Of a stretch of DNA of 64,000 nucleotides, positions 44,734 to 53,605 are shown piece after piece; within the stretch, counting starts at the first letter, position 1, and every line of letters begins with the position of its first letter. The notes beneath the pieces are model-generated. The model saw only the letters and a list, made by a program, of their open reading frames with translations. It ran no database searches and had not been told where the DNA came from. Source of the stretch: CAZCZZ01 sp964503335 (GTDB taxonomy: Bacteria; Verrucomicrobiota; Kiritimatiellia; CAIVKH01); the NCBI GenBank assembly GCA_964503335.1, contig CAZCZZ010000007.1, positions 34,113 through 98,112 on the forward strand, written 5' to 3'. Position numbers and translations under genes: made by a program.

Positions 44734-45306
44734 GTGAAGACCCGTTCCTTGGTACTTCCGGCGGGGCGGTCGATGGGATACCTGCATGCGCGCTCCGGCG
44801 ATTATCCGTACACGTTCCACGGCCGGTTTAAGAAGGAGGGCGGGCTCCTGGAGGGGATTTCGAATCCCGGTTGGGAGCTTCTCGGCGGCGCTTTCGGGCA
44901 GACGGAGGTAGACGATGACTGTGTCCTGCTTGAAGTGATGGCGGAGCCCGCGCGGGATCTTTCGCCGCTATTGCGACTCAAACCGGACGATTTGGATGCG
45001 ATCTGGCTGGGCAATACCTGGGTCGATGACACCCAGCTGCGCTACCTGGGCCATCTCACCGGACTGCGCTGGCTGAACGTGGAGAACAACGCGAACGTGA
45101 CCGATGCGGGGCTGGCCGAGTTGGCTTCACTCACGTCCCTTCTTCACCTGGGCATACGCTGGACGCGCGTTACCGATGCGGGGCTCCTGCACTTGCAGAG
45201 TCTAAAGAAACTCCAGTTTCTCGACGTCCGGGGCTGCAACGTCACAGCGCCTGCGCTGGCGGAGCTGAAGGCCCGTCTTCCTAAGTGCCTCATTCGCACG
45301 GAGTGA
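44734..45306 (+). CDS. Leucine-rich-repeat protein
   Basis: 190 aa. The C-terminal half has about four LRRs of the planctomycete type (LRYLGHLTGLRWLNVENN, GLAELASLTSLLHLGI, GLLHLQSLKKLQFLDV). A GTG start at 44734 with AAGGA six bases upstream is the best-supported start; GTG 44584 would give 240 aa. The N-terminal part has no recognised domain. Probably a protein-interaction module; no signal peptide is apparent with this start. Confidence 0.6.
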   Translation: MKTRSLVLPAGRSMGYLHARSGDYPYTFHGRFKKEGGLLEGISNPGWELLGGAFGQTEVDDDCVLLEVMAEPARDLSPLLRLKPDDLDAIWLGNTWVDDTQLRYLGHLTGLRWLNVENNANVTDAGLAELASLTSLLHLGIRWTRVTDAGLLHLQSLKKLQFLDVRGCNVTAPALAELKARLPKCLIRTE

Positions 45307-45370
45307 GCGATGCCGCGCGGATCGACGCGGAGATCAGGCATTTCCTGACCCGCTTATTCCGGCGGAAGGC

Positions 45371-47074
45371 ATGAATCTAGCTACATACGGGTGTTTGGAT
45401 GAACGTGAGTCTCCTAGCCGTATGATAACGCGTCCTACAAACCCGGCGCCCGGCGCAATGCCGTCCCCGCAGGGAACCGGCGGACCAAGCCCGGAAGTGC
45501 TTGCCCTCGTCAGCGGATTTGGAAAAGCGCTCAATGTGGCGTCCCTCTACGGGCCGGATCATGCCTTGACCTTGTCCACGATCGCCGAGGTCGAACCCCT
45601 CGTGCTCAAGGTGTGGTCGCGCAAGCCGCGGCTTGATATCTCGGTGGTGGACGGGGCGCTTCAGGTGGATGGCCGACCGGTCGACGCCAGGGTGCCGATG
45701 ACGGCCGCTCTCGTTGCGAAGATGCGCGACCTGGATTTGTCCGGGTTCACCTTGACGACGGGCATGACGGGTGATGAGTTCCGCAAACTGATCACGCTGC
45801 TGGCCGCGTCGAGTTCAAAAACGCCGAAGGGCTTCTCGCAGGATGCCTTCGAGCGCGCCGGGCTGAAGCATGTGACCCGGGAGAAGGCTATCTACAAGCG
45901 CGTTTCGGCGACAGAAGCCGCGGCGGGTGAGGCCTATTCGCCGGCGGGCGCGATCCATGTGAAGCCTGTCGATGTCGAGGCGCCGCGCATGGTGGTCGGA
46001 CAGATCCTCGCGTTCCTCAAGGGCGATGCGATCGCCAGTTCCTCCGAAGTGCCGGACGCGGTAAGGAACATGGCTTCGTCTCCGGAGAAGCTCGCTCAGA
46101 TGATCATGGAGGCGACCGCGATAAGCCAGAGTCCATCCAGCGTGGCCAGCGGCGAGTCACTGGCCGACCTCGTCGTCGGATGCCTGCGCCGGGTGGTGGA
46201 CACGGTGGTGACGGACGCCGGCCAGCAAACGCCCGATGAGCGGATCAACATCAAGAAGTCCCTCCTCGTCCTTGAGAAGTGCGTTCTCGATAAACTCCAC
46301 CGGCAAAGCCAGAACACGAAGCCGGAGACCGACCGGGCTATCGCGAAAATGTTCCGGCGGGCCCAGGATGAAATCGAATTCACGACGGCTTCTGCAGAGT
46401 ACGCCCGCCGTCGCGAGTCGCTGGAGAAGGTCGAGCGCTGGATGGTTTCCTATGTGCAGGCCAGGCCCGAGCAAGCCTCGCCGGGCGGTCCCCTGGAGCA
46501 GCGCCTGCGCGCGGCGGGCATACCGGAGAATGACATCCAGCAGATTATTTCCCAAGGCAGCACCGGGGGGAGCAGCGCGAACGTGAATCCAGGCGGTGCG
46601 AATACGGCTGCATCGCCTGTGCCCGCAGAACTGGGTGTGCTCGCCGTGCTGCTTGCGCAGTTGGACGAGCTGATGAAGAAGGACGCCGATCCCCGGCGCG
46701 TCGTGTCCGTGGCCGAGGAAGCGCAGCGGCAATCAGAAAGTCTCGCACCGAAGACCGCGGCAAAGATCGATGAACTGGGCACCGGCTTCATACCATCAGG
46801 TGATGTGCCAAAGGGCAGGCCCGCAAACGAATTGCTCGCGGAAATTGCCCAGGAACTGGCCCAGCCTGTTTCTGTCATCAACTGTGCCGTCGATATGCTC
46901 TCGCGCGGCGGCCTTGGTCCTGTCTCCCCCGCGCAAGTTGAAATGCTGACGGTCGCGCATGAATGTGGACTCCGCGTAGCGAAGCTGCTGAGGCAGTTCC
47001 GCCAGGTCATTGGACTACCCCACACCCTGCGCCCGATGAGCAAGGGGGAGATCGCCGCGAAAGTCCGTGGATGA
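45371..47074 (+). CDS. Regulatory protein with a histidine-less HisKA-like domain
   Basis: 567 aa, cytoplasmic. The N-terminal domain (about 40-150; VASLYGPDHALTLSTIAEVE and ISVVDGALQVDGRPV) looks like the module that precedes many HD-GYP/HDOD signalling proteins. A helical middle and Gly/Ala-rich linker follow. Near the C-terminus is a HisKA-like helix pair at about 485-555, LLAEIAQELAQPVSVINCAVDML, with Gln where a kinase has its phospho-His. No HATPase follows. It converges on the pilus operon with 5 bp between stops, suggesting but not proving a pilus regulatory role. ATG 45422 is an alternative start. Confidence 0.6.
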   Translation: MNLATYGCLDERESPSRMITRPTNPAPGAMPSPQGTGGPSPEVLALVSGFGKALNVASLYGPDHALTLSTIAEVEPLVLKVWSRKPRLDISVVDGALQVDGRPVDARVPMTAALVAKMRDLDLSGFTLTTGMTGDEFRKLITLLAASSSKTPKGFSQDAFERAGLKHVTREKAIYKRVSATEAAAGEAYSPAGAIHVKPVDVEAPRMVVGQILAFLKGDAIASSSEVPDAVRNMASSPEKLAQMIMEATAISQSPSSVASGESLADLVVGCLRRVVDTVVTDAGQQTPDERINIKKSLLVLEKCVLDKLHRQSQNTKPETDRAIAKMFRRAQDEIEFTTASAEYARRRESLEKVERWMVSYVQARPEQASPGGPLEQRLRAAGIPENDIQQIISQGSTGGSSANVNPGGANTAASPVPAELGVLAVLLAQLDELMKKDADPRRVVSVAEEAQRQSESLAPKTAAKIDELGTGFIPSGDVPKGRPANELLAEIAQELAQPVSVINCAVDMLSRGGLGPVSPAQVEMLTVAHECGLRVAKLLRQFRQVIGLPHTLRPMSKGEIAAKVRG

Positions 47075-47079
47075 TCGCG

Positions 47080-48285
47080 CTACCAGCTTCTCCCCAACTC
47101 CCGCCACTGTGTACCCGCCAGCGTGTATGTGCTGAAGGCCCCATAGGAGAGCAGATCGTTATCGACCCAGATCGTTCCACCGGGTTGCACCCGGACAGTA
47201 TTGCCCCAGACCGCGCCGAAGAAGTCGCCCTGCGGTTGAATCCGTACTTCCAGCGAGAAGGGAGCGTAGACAAAGCCTGAGAAGTCCGTCCTGGGCTGAA
47301 GCCGGATCGGTGCCGTTGAGTTGGAATACAGGCGGAACTGCGCCGGAGTCGACCCGATGCTGATCGAACTGCTCGGCGAAGTGTCCATGCCGCCCGTGAG
47401 GTAGATCGTGACCGGGCCGGCCGTCGCCAGCGTGGCGTTGTTCCGGACGTTGATGCTGGAAAGATAGTAGGTGCCCGCGGGGAGCGTCACCGATTTGCCG
47501 TTTCCCACAGTCAGGTTTCCGTCCACGATCCCGGGAACGGCTCCGTTGTCATTGGACGTTTGTGCCGCGAGGAATTCATCGGCAAGCGGGCCGCCGATTG
47601 CCCCGAGCGGGTCCGGATCAATCCAGCCTGAGTAGGCCTGGTCGAGATCGGTCGTCGGGCATTGCGTACATGCCGCCGGTGTTCCATTTGTGGATTCCCC
47701 GAGAAGGATCATTCCATCCACGGTGACACCGGGCGCGAGATCCACGGAGATGTTCGAACCGATCGTTGCTTCGTGCGTGGAGATGGTGGGGGGGTATTCG
47801 TTCGCCCCCTTGAAGCTTCTAACGATCACGTCAGGTTGCATGGTCAATGAGCGGTTTCCGAATACGCCCGCTGTTATGGCGGGCTTCTGCGTAATGTGGA
47901 GTTCCACCGCCGCGCGGGCACCGCCTTGTGAGACGCCTTCGGACACGATTACGTACGACGGCGTCGGGGCGCCGAAGACATCGCTGACGGTGACCTGGAA
48001 ATGTCCACGCGCCGTGCTTCCGGTCCAGCTCCGGTCCTCCGTGACCGGAAAGGCCTCGCTCTTGCGCCACACGTTCTTGTTCTTCCACGCGCGTGCCTTG
48101 GCCGTCTCGATACCCGCTTCCGCGGTCCAGAAGGCCTGCGCATCGGTGACCCACTTGGCGGTCTCCAGAGAACACGCTGCACTGAGCCGCAGCAGCCCCG
48201 CGCCGATTGCGCCCACCATCAGCATCGCGATAAGCGCGATGGGGAGAATCGCGCCCTCGCCTTTTCCGCCTCTCGTGGTGTTCAT
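47080..48285 (-). CDS. PilX/GspK-like minor pilin with large beta-rich domain
   Basis: 401 aa. The N-terminus (GAILPIALIAMLMVGAIGAGLLRL, then WTAEAGIETAKARAW) is typical of PilX/GspK minor pilins, whose helix anchors them at the pilus tip. The rest is a beta-rich domain (GNRSLTMQPDVIVRS, SISIGSTPAQFRLYSNSTAP) of a type often annotated as DUF7305. ATG 48285 has AGGAG seven bases upstream; ATG 48300 overlaps the preceding stop (ATGA). Last gene of the pilus operon. Confidence 0.72.
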   Translation of the reverse strand: MNTTRGGKGEGAILPIALIAMLMVGAIGAGLLRLSAACSLETAKWVTDAQAFWTAEAGIETAKARAWKNKNVWRKSEAFPVTEDRSWTGSTARGHFQVTVSDVFGAPTPSYVIVSEGVSQGGARAAVELHITQKPAITAGVFGNRSLTMQPDVIVRSFKGANEYPPTISTHEATIGSNISVDLAPGVTVDGMILLGESTNGTPAACTQCPTTDLDQAYSGWIDPDPLGAIGGPLADEFLAAQTSNDNGAVPGIVDGNLTVGNGKSVTLPAGTYYLSSINVRNNATLATAGPVTIYLTGGMDTSPSSSISIGSTPAQFRLYSNSTAPIRLQPRTDFSGFVYAPFSLEVRIQPQGDFFGAVWGNTVRVQPGGTIWVDNDLLSYGAFSTYTLAGTQWRELGRSW

Positions 48286-48296
48286 GACGGCTCTCC

Positions 48297-48761
48297 TCAT
48301 GGGCTGTTCCTGAAGGCAATTGTCGATTGCACGACGGTGGTGCTGGTGCCGGTCACAGTTCGTAACAACAGGCGAAGGTTGCTGCCCGATAGCGATGGCT
48401 CGAAGGCTTCGAGCCTGCCGCGAACGAGCGGGATTGCGTTGGCCGGGGAGCCCGCATCGGGATCCATCATAAGGTCGTCGCCCGAAGAGTACACCGTCGC
48501 GCTGCCCGCCTCGCGCGAGACCGTGACCCGGTTCGTACTCACGGCGATTCCGTACCTTGAAGCGGGGCGCACTAGGTGATCGATCGCCTGCAGCGCGGCT
48601 GTGACATCGCGTTGCCCGTCGATGACCTGCCGGTTGTACGTCATCGCCGAGAAGGAAGCCGTCAGCATGATCCCGAACGTGAGCAGGAGAATGGACGCAG
48701 CGGCGAGCGCGACAAGCAGCTCCACAAGGGAGAAGGCTCCGGAAGATTCATAGCGGCGCAT
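48297..48761 (-). CDS. PilW/GspJ-like minor pilin
   Basis: 154 aa with a prepilin leader and SGAFSLVELLVALAAASILLL helix, the class III signal. The remainder is a small beta-rich domain. Minor pilins of this sort prime pilus assembly. Overlaps its neighbours by a few bases, as do most genes in the operon. Confidence 0.78.
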   Translation of the reverse strand: MRRYESSGAFSLVELLVALAAASILLLTFGIMLTASFSAMTYNRQVIDGQRDVTAALQAIDHLVRPASRYGIAVSTNRVTVSREAGSATVYSSGDDLMMDPDAGSPANAIPLVRGRLEAFEPSLSGSNLRLLLRTVTGTSTTVVQSTIAFRNSP

Positions 48762-49251
48762 CGAAACTCTCCAGTACTATGGTGTCCGCCGAACGATCGC
48801 GATACGCGACCGACACGCTCAGCGCGACATGGTCGTAGCTCGGTGTTTCGCCATCCACATCCAGGTACCTGCATGTTGAGACGATCCTGAACAGGCGACC
48901 GTTCAGGTTCGTCGTTTCACCCGGATTCGAGAGGGACTGGGCCCAGCCCGAGCCCGAGGGAGCGAGGTACCGTGCCGCGTAATCAAGTCCCGTCGGCTTG
49001 ATAGCCGAATAGCCTGCCGCCCGCAGCGCCTCCATCCGGCTGCCGGCTACATCCAGCGCAACACGGCGGTGCTTCTGGTTCGCGGCCTCACTGCACGAGC
49101 GCTCAATGTAGGCTCCGCCCGCGACGGCGAGAAGGGACAGCAGCAGCGTGGCCACGAGCACTTCGACGAGCGTCGTGCCGCATCTCCCGCAGCCGGGCGT
49201 TCTATGGGGCCTTGTTATACTGGTCGAGGTCTTCGTCCAGGCGGAGCTCAT
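48748..49251 (-). CDS. PilV/GspI-like minor pilin
   Basis: 167 aa. The leader ends CGTTLVEVLVATLLLSLLAVAGGAYIERS, a class III prepilin signal, and the soluble domain is short and beta-rich. ATG 49251 is chosen; 49269 is an alternative. It overlaps the PilP-like gene by 50 bp. Together with the PilW- and PilX-like genes it forms the usual minor pilin set. Confidence 0.76.
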   Translation of the reverse strand: MSSAWTKTSTSITRPHRTPGCGRCGTTLVEVLVATLLLSLLAVAGGAYIERSCSEAANQKHRRVALDVAGSRMEALRAAGYSAIKPTGLDYAARYLAPSGSGWAQSLSNPGETTNLNGRLFRIVSTCRYLDVDGETPSYDHVALSVSVAYRDRSADTIVLESFDAPL

Positions 49252-49675
49252 GTTCGCCTCCCTGGTCATCCACCACCGTCACGGAGTTCGTTGCGATGGA
49301 CACCACCTCGAAGCTGTCGAGCATGGTGCCGGGTTCTGCGATCAGGTCATTCACGACGGCGACCCTTTCTCCGGTGCGATAGGCGATGCCGCGGAGTCGC
49401 CATCGCGCGAGTCGGGCCGGGATATCGTCCGGCGCGGTCACTGCCACGGGAGCTTCCACAGCACCTTCCGGTTCGCCGGCTTCACCCGCTTTGTCGAGAT
49501 GCTCCTCCAGCCGCTCCATCGGGCGCGACAGCGCGAGTGTCTCTTCGATCCTGTCCAGCCTCTGGTTCACGATGCGGACCAGTTCCAGGCCTTTGTCTTC
49601 CGCGCCGGCCTGGAGGTGAGCGGGCAGGAGCACGAAGCACAGCAGCATGACGCTGCGCTGGGTTTCACGGCACAT
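49202..49675 (-). CDS. PilP/GspC-like periplasmic protein
   Basis: 157 aa with a signal peptide or lipid-like leader (about 1-23). A short linker leads to a beta-domain (about 95-157; GIAYRTGERVAVVNDLIAEPG, EVVSIATNSVTVVDDQG) of the PilP/GspC HR type, which links the inner-membrane platform to a secretin. The secretin partner is not in this operon. The 11-bp overlap with PilO suggests coupled translation. Confidence 0.62.
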   Translation of the reverse strand: MCRETQRSVMLLCFVLLPAHLQAGAEDKGLELVRIVNQRLDRIEETLALSRPMERLEEHLDKAGEAGEPEGAVEAPVAVTAPDDIPARLARWRLRGIAYRTGERVAVVNDLIAEPGTMLDSFEVVSIATNSVTVVDDQGGEHELRLDEDLDQYNKAP

Positions 49676-50192
49676 GGTGGTACCTCAGGAGCATTTCAAT
49701 CCTGCACGGCGGGTCGCGGCCCGTGATCCTCTGCGTGCCAACCTGCAGGCGCTCGACATGCAGCATGGGCTCCGCTCCCTGCAGTTCATTCAGGAAGAGC
49801 GCGCCCGCCCGGACACTGCCCTCGAGCGTGACCGCGAAAGCGAGCGTTGAACCTGCAAGGCCCTCAGGCGCAGGCTGGTCGCTTCGCGCGAAAGAAATCA
49901 ATGTGAGATCCCTTCGCGGCGCGGCGATGCCGACATGTTCTCCGATGCGGGCGGCGACATCCGCCTCCTTCATCGGGCCGGCCGGGATATCCGCGAGCAC
50001 GTCGTTTGCGCGCTTGAGCGCTGCTTCCATCGCCGGCACGGAATCCCGCAGGCCGCGGAGCCTTTCTGCATGCTCGTTCATGTGGCGGTCGTAGGCATTT
50101 ACGCCGACGTGAATCGCCACGGCAAGGGCCGGCGGTACGATGATCCACATCGCCAGCCTGTACCATGTGCGGTTGAACTTACTGAGGTCCAT
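49665..50192 (-). CDS. PilO-like inner-membrane pilus assembly protein
   Basis: 175 aa. A single TM (about 13-33) precedes a coiled coil and a ferredoxin-like periplasmic domain (ISFARSDQPAPEGL, FAVTLEGSVRAGALFLNELQG). This matches PilO, which binds PilN and PilP at the inner membrane. It follows PilN with a 14-bp overlap. Confidence 0.74.
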   Translation of the reverse strand: MDLSKFNRTWYRLAMWIIVPPALAVAIHVGVNAYDRHMNEHAERLRGLRDSVPAMEAALKRANDVLADIPAGPMKEADVAARIGEHVGIAAPRRDLTLISFARSDQPAPEGLAGSTLAFAVTLEGSVRAGALFLNELQGAEPMLHVERLQVGTQRITGRDPPCRIEMLLRYHHVP

Positions 50193-50805
50193 CCGGCACC
50201 CCGCTCTTTCCCGTCTTTAATTTTCCGACGAAGCGATGCACCAGCACTGGACGATTCTCCATCGCCGTGCGTGATGAGGCCTGGGGTTGGATGTCCGCGA
50301 CCTGCGAGGTGAACAGCGTATTGCTCATCCATGCCGCATTCAGTTCCCGTGTGTTGGGCCCCGCGTGGTCCGCGACCGCCGGCACGGCCAGATTCAGGGA
50401 AAGCGAGCCCGCCATCTCGTCGTACTGGACCCCGGTGATCATCGCGGAGCGGGGAAGGGATTCCACGACGCCGGCGAGTATACGTGCGGGAAGCACCCTG
50501 TGACGAAGGATCGCATCCAGGTTCTCGATGCGCGTGGCCTGTTTCTCCAGATCCGCGCATAGTTGTGCGGCGAGATCCTCCAATCCCGCCGCATTCGAGC
50601 GGGTGGCGAGGAATGCGGCCTCAGAGCGCGCGACGTCGACGCGGGTCCGGCCTATGGACTCCATCACGCGCGCCGTGCGGTTTGCCACCCAGGCAAGAAG
50701 CATGCCCATGAGGGCCAGATACAGGATCATGGCGAGGTAGAGCGCCTTGCGCTGGCGAATCGGCAGCACCATGCCGCGAAGCAGGTTGATGGAAGGTACC
50801 TGCAT
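50179..50805 (-). CDS. PilN-like inner-membrane pilus assembly protein
   Basis: 208 aa. The N-terminus PSINLLRG is the PilN motif that docks on PilM, and a single TM (about 22-42) and coiled coil follow. The C-terminal beta-domain ends with a basic tail. One base separates it from PilM, as in a canonical pilMNO set. Confidence 0.78.
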   Translation of the reverse strand: MQVPSINLLRGMVLPIRQRKALYLAMILYLALMGMLLAWVANRTARVMESIGRTRVDVARSEAAFLATRSNAAGLEDLAAQLCADLEKQATRIENLDAILRHRVLPARILAGVVESLPRSAMITGVQYDEMAGSLSLNLAVPAVADHAGPNTRELNAAWMSNTLFTSQVADIQPQASSRTAMENRPVLVHRFVGKLKTGKSGVPDGPQ

Positions 50806-50806
50806 G

Positions 50807-51748
50807 TCAGCCTCCCCTCACAGATAGGGCGAAAGCCGTCGCAAGGATGCCGCCTTTCCCCTGCGCCTCGGATAAGCCGCGGAGGCTGATGCGTGGCGCG
50901 CGGGCCAGTGTTTGCAGAGGGTTCCACTCTGTCACGGCCAGGCCGCTCTCCGCCTGCAGCTGCCGGGCAAAAGAATCGGCAATCCCGGGTCGGCCCGTGA
51001 CAAGGATCGTCGAGGCGGGCTGCCCATGCAGCTTGAACTGCACGTACTTGAGGTTCTCGCAGACCGAATGGATGAGGAAATCCCCGTTCTTGTCCGTTCC
51101 GGGCGAACGCGCCGTCATGGACCTCGCATAGCAGATGCCGTCTCGCGTGAGGATGCCGAGGTCTGCGCTGTGGGCTCCGGCGTGGACCAGGCAAACCGGG
51201 TCCGGGGTATTGTCGCGCGACTGCACGGCGCGGGCGAGGGTCAGGAGGGCCGCCGCGCCGGTATCGACCGCCACGGGGTACAGCCCCGCTTCGCGCAGCA
51301 CGCGGACGAACCGATCAAGGTCCTGCCGCGGCACCGCCACAAGCAGGCCTTCCAGTGTCGTGCCCGGCCCGCCTGCCCTTCGTCGGACAAACCAGTCCAG
51401 CGCGATGTCGGAAGGCGGAAGCTGCAGAGACGCCTCTGCCTCCAGCCGCACGACCTTGGGAAGCTCCTTCTCGTCGAGATGTTCGTAACGGAAATAGCGG
51501 GTGAGCAGGGAAGGGGCGCGGAGACACGCGCGGACCGTCCGTGTTGAAAAGCGCGCCGTGCGCCACAGCTGCCGGATCTGGCGGGCGAGCTCGTGGTCGC
51601 CGGACGCCACCTCGCCTTCGTGCCATGCCGCATTGATGAGTTTCCAGCGCCCGTTCCTTTCGCAGCCCGCATGGACGGCGCAGAGGTAACCATCCCCCAT
51701 GTCGATGCCCACGACCTGCTCGCGCAGGCCCCAGAAGCTGCAGCCCAT
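50807..51748 (-). CDS. PilM-like actin-fold pilus assembly protein
   Basis: 313 aa. Actin-like ATPase fold: phosphate-1 VVGIDMGDGYLCAVHAG, phosphate-2 VCLVHAGAHSADLGILTRDG, and adenosine-side VTGRPGIADSFARQL. PilM is the cytoplasmic hub that binds PilN and the pilus ATPases. ATG 51748 has better spacing from GGGAG than the alternative GTG at 51754. Confidence 0.83.
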   Translation of the reverse strand: MGCSFWGLREQVVGIDMGDGYLCAVHAGCERNGRWKLINAAWHEGEVASGDHELARQIRQLWRTARFSTRTVRACLRAPSLLTRYFRYEHLDEKELPKVVRLEAEASLQLPPSDIALDWFVRRRAGGPGTTLEGLLVAVPRQDLDRFVRVLREAGLYPVAVDTGAAALLTLARAVQSRDNTPDPVCLVHAGAHSADLGILTRDGICYARSMTARSPGTDKNGDFLIHSVCENLKYVQFKLHGQPASTILVTGRPGIADSFARQLQAESGLAVTEWNPLQTLARAPRISLRGLSEAQGKGGILATAFALSVRGG

Positions 51749-51824
51749 GGCCACACGCTGCTCCCGCGGCTTGACGCCCGGACCCCCCGAAGGCCGGCCC
51801 GGGCGAAGGCCGCATGGTGAACGG

Positions 51825-52274
51825 CTAGATTCCGCTGCGTGTCAGTTCGCCATCCTCATCCATCGTGATGACGACGCCGGCGACTTCCGTATTCTTCGTC
51901 GCGGTCGAATCGTCACCCTTCGCCTGGATGACGTAGTTGCTGGCCGTGATCGATGTGATCGTATAGGCCTCGTCGCTGAACCAGCGGCCATCGAGGTCGC
52001 CGGCCCGGATTCCGGGAACCACACCCGCGATCGAACCCGCCACGATGGCGTTGCCGTTGATGTCCACGTTGTAGGCCTCGGTCTCCGCCAACAGGGCGCG
52101 CATCGCGCTGCGAACGGTGCCCAGGGCAGACTCCGCCTCCGTGACACGCGCTCGCATCTTGTTTGCGCTCATCAGCGGGATGGCCACGGCAGCAAGGATC
52201 GCCACGATGACTGCCACGACCATGAGTTCCACGAGGGTGAAGCCCTCACAGTTCTTCCGATTTCGCGTACTCAT
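51825..52274 (-). CDS. Type IV major pilin candidate
   Basis: 149 aa. The leader ends CEGFTLVELMVVAVIVAILAAVAIPL, a class III prepilin signal cleaved before Phe. The soluble domain ends in a beta-rich region (VVITMDEDGELTRSG) without the calcium-binding pattern of GspG. A strong AGGAG precedes the ATG. Position between pilC and pilM suggests it is the major pilin. Confidence 0.84.
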   Translation of the reverse strand: MSTRNRKNCEGFTLVELMVVAVIVAILAAVAIPLMSANKMRARVTEAESALGTVRSAMRALLAETEAYNVDINGNAIVAGSIAGVVPGIRAGDLDGRWFSDEAYTITSITASNYVIQAKGDDSTATKNTEVAGVVITMDEDGELTRSGI

Positions 52275-52362
52275 CTCTTCTTCTCCTTTTCCGCGTTCTT
52301 CACGCGCTTCATTTCTCTCAACCGACGGGCGCTGTGCACAGTCGTCCCACGCGGGGCGTTTC

Positions 52363-53598
52363 CTACTGCACGGCTCTCGCCACGGTAAAAATCGGCATGT
52401 AGATCGCCATCACGAGCAACAGCACGAATCCGCCCAGCACGCAGATCGCCATGGGCTCGAAAAGGGACGTGGCCACGGTGATCGATCCCTCCACCTGGTC
52501 CTCGTACCCGTCCGCCACCTTCTCAAGAACCTGTGGCAACTGGCCGGAGGATTCGCCGACGGCGATCATGCGGACGACCAGTCGCGGGTAAGCGGCCTCC
52601 TCGCCCAGGCTGTTTGAAATATTCTGGCCACGCACCACGCGGTCGCGGGCCCGGAGCAGGCCGCCGCGAATGACCCGGTTGGATGACACATCGGCGCTCA
52701 CTTCCATCGCCGTGGTCACGGCCACGCCGCCGCGGAGCATGATGCCCAGCGTCCGCGACATGCGGGCGATGTTGTACTTGCTGATGATCGGACCGAAGAA
52801 GGGCAGCTTCAGCAGCAGGCGATCCCGCTGAAACCTTCCGAAGGGTGTGCGCACGAACGCGACCACCAGCACGACGACCGCCACCGTCCCGAGGCACAGC
52901 TCCAGCAGGTGATCGAGAATGAACCGGTTTGTGTCGAGGACGTGCTGCGTCAGCGCCGGCAGCCTGGCCTCGAACTCCGCGAACGCTTCCTCGAATTGCG
53001 GCAGGACGAAGACGGTCATGATGACGCAGATCACAAAAAAGAAGCCGATGACGAACAGCGGGTAGGCCAGGATGCTCCGGATCTTCCGGGCAAGCCGCTC
53101 GCTGCGTTCGAGGTACGTGGCGAGCTGTTCCAGGGTCTGGGGCATGCTGCCGGATTCCTCTGCGGCGCGGATGAGGGCGACGAAGAGCGGACCGAACACG
53201 CGCTGCTGCCGGTTCAGGGACGTCGAGAACTGGTCGCCCTGGTGAAGGTCGCGGATCACGTCTCCGAGGATGCGTCGTAGCATGCTGTGCTCGAGGTCGA
53301 GGTGGATGGCTTCAAGCGCCTCGCGGATCGGCAAGCCAGCGTTCACCGAGATCGAGAGCTGGCGGCAGAAGAGGGCAAGGTCCAGCCGCGACACGCGCGT
53401 CAGCCGGCCGGGGCGGAGATTCCGCTTCGTTCGCACCGTCTCCGCAACGTGGGCTGTGGCATCCGTGTCGTAGATGTCCACGACAACGAGCCCGTCCATC
53501 TTCAGCGCGGAAAGCGCCTGGTGCCGGGTCGGCGCTTCGAACGTTGCCCGGACCACCTTCCCCTCCACGTCCTTTGCGATGTAGTTGAAGAGCGACAT
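52363..53598 (-). CDS. Pilus platform protein PilC/GspF family
   Basis: 411-aa inner-membrane platform protein with three TM helices and two cytoplasmic domains. Duplicated family segments are visible: FCRQLSISVNAGLPIREALEAI and MSRTLGIMLRGGVAVTTAMEV, plus GESSGQLPQVLEKVADGYEDQV. It couples the PilB motor to the pilus. Eight bases separate it from pilB. Confidence 0.92.
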   Translation of the reverse strand: MSLFNYIAKDVEGKVVRATFEAPTRHQALSALKMDGLVVVDIYDTDATAHVAETVRTKRNLRPGRLTRVSRLDLALFCRQLSISVNAGLPIREALEAIHLDLEHSMLRRILGDVIRDLHQGDQFSTSLNRQQRVFGPLFVALIRAAEESGSMPQTLEQLATYLERSERLARKIRSILAYPLFVIGFFFVICVIMTVFVLPQFEEAFAEFEARLPALTQHVLDTNRFILDHLLELCLGTVAVVVLVVAFVRTPFGRFQRDRLLLKLPFFGPIISKYNIARMSRTLGIMLRGGVAVTTAMEVSADVSSNRVIRGGLLRARDRVVRGQNISNSLGEEAAYPRLVVRMIAVGESSGQLPQVLEKVADGYEDQVEGSITVATSLFEPMAICVLGGFVLLLVMAIYMPIFTVARAVQ

Positions 53599-53605
53599 GG
53601 TTCAC

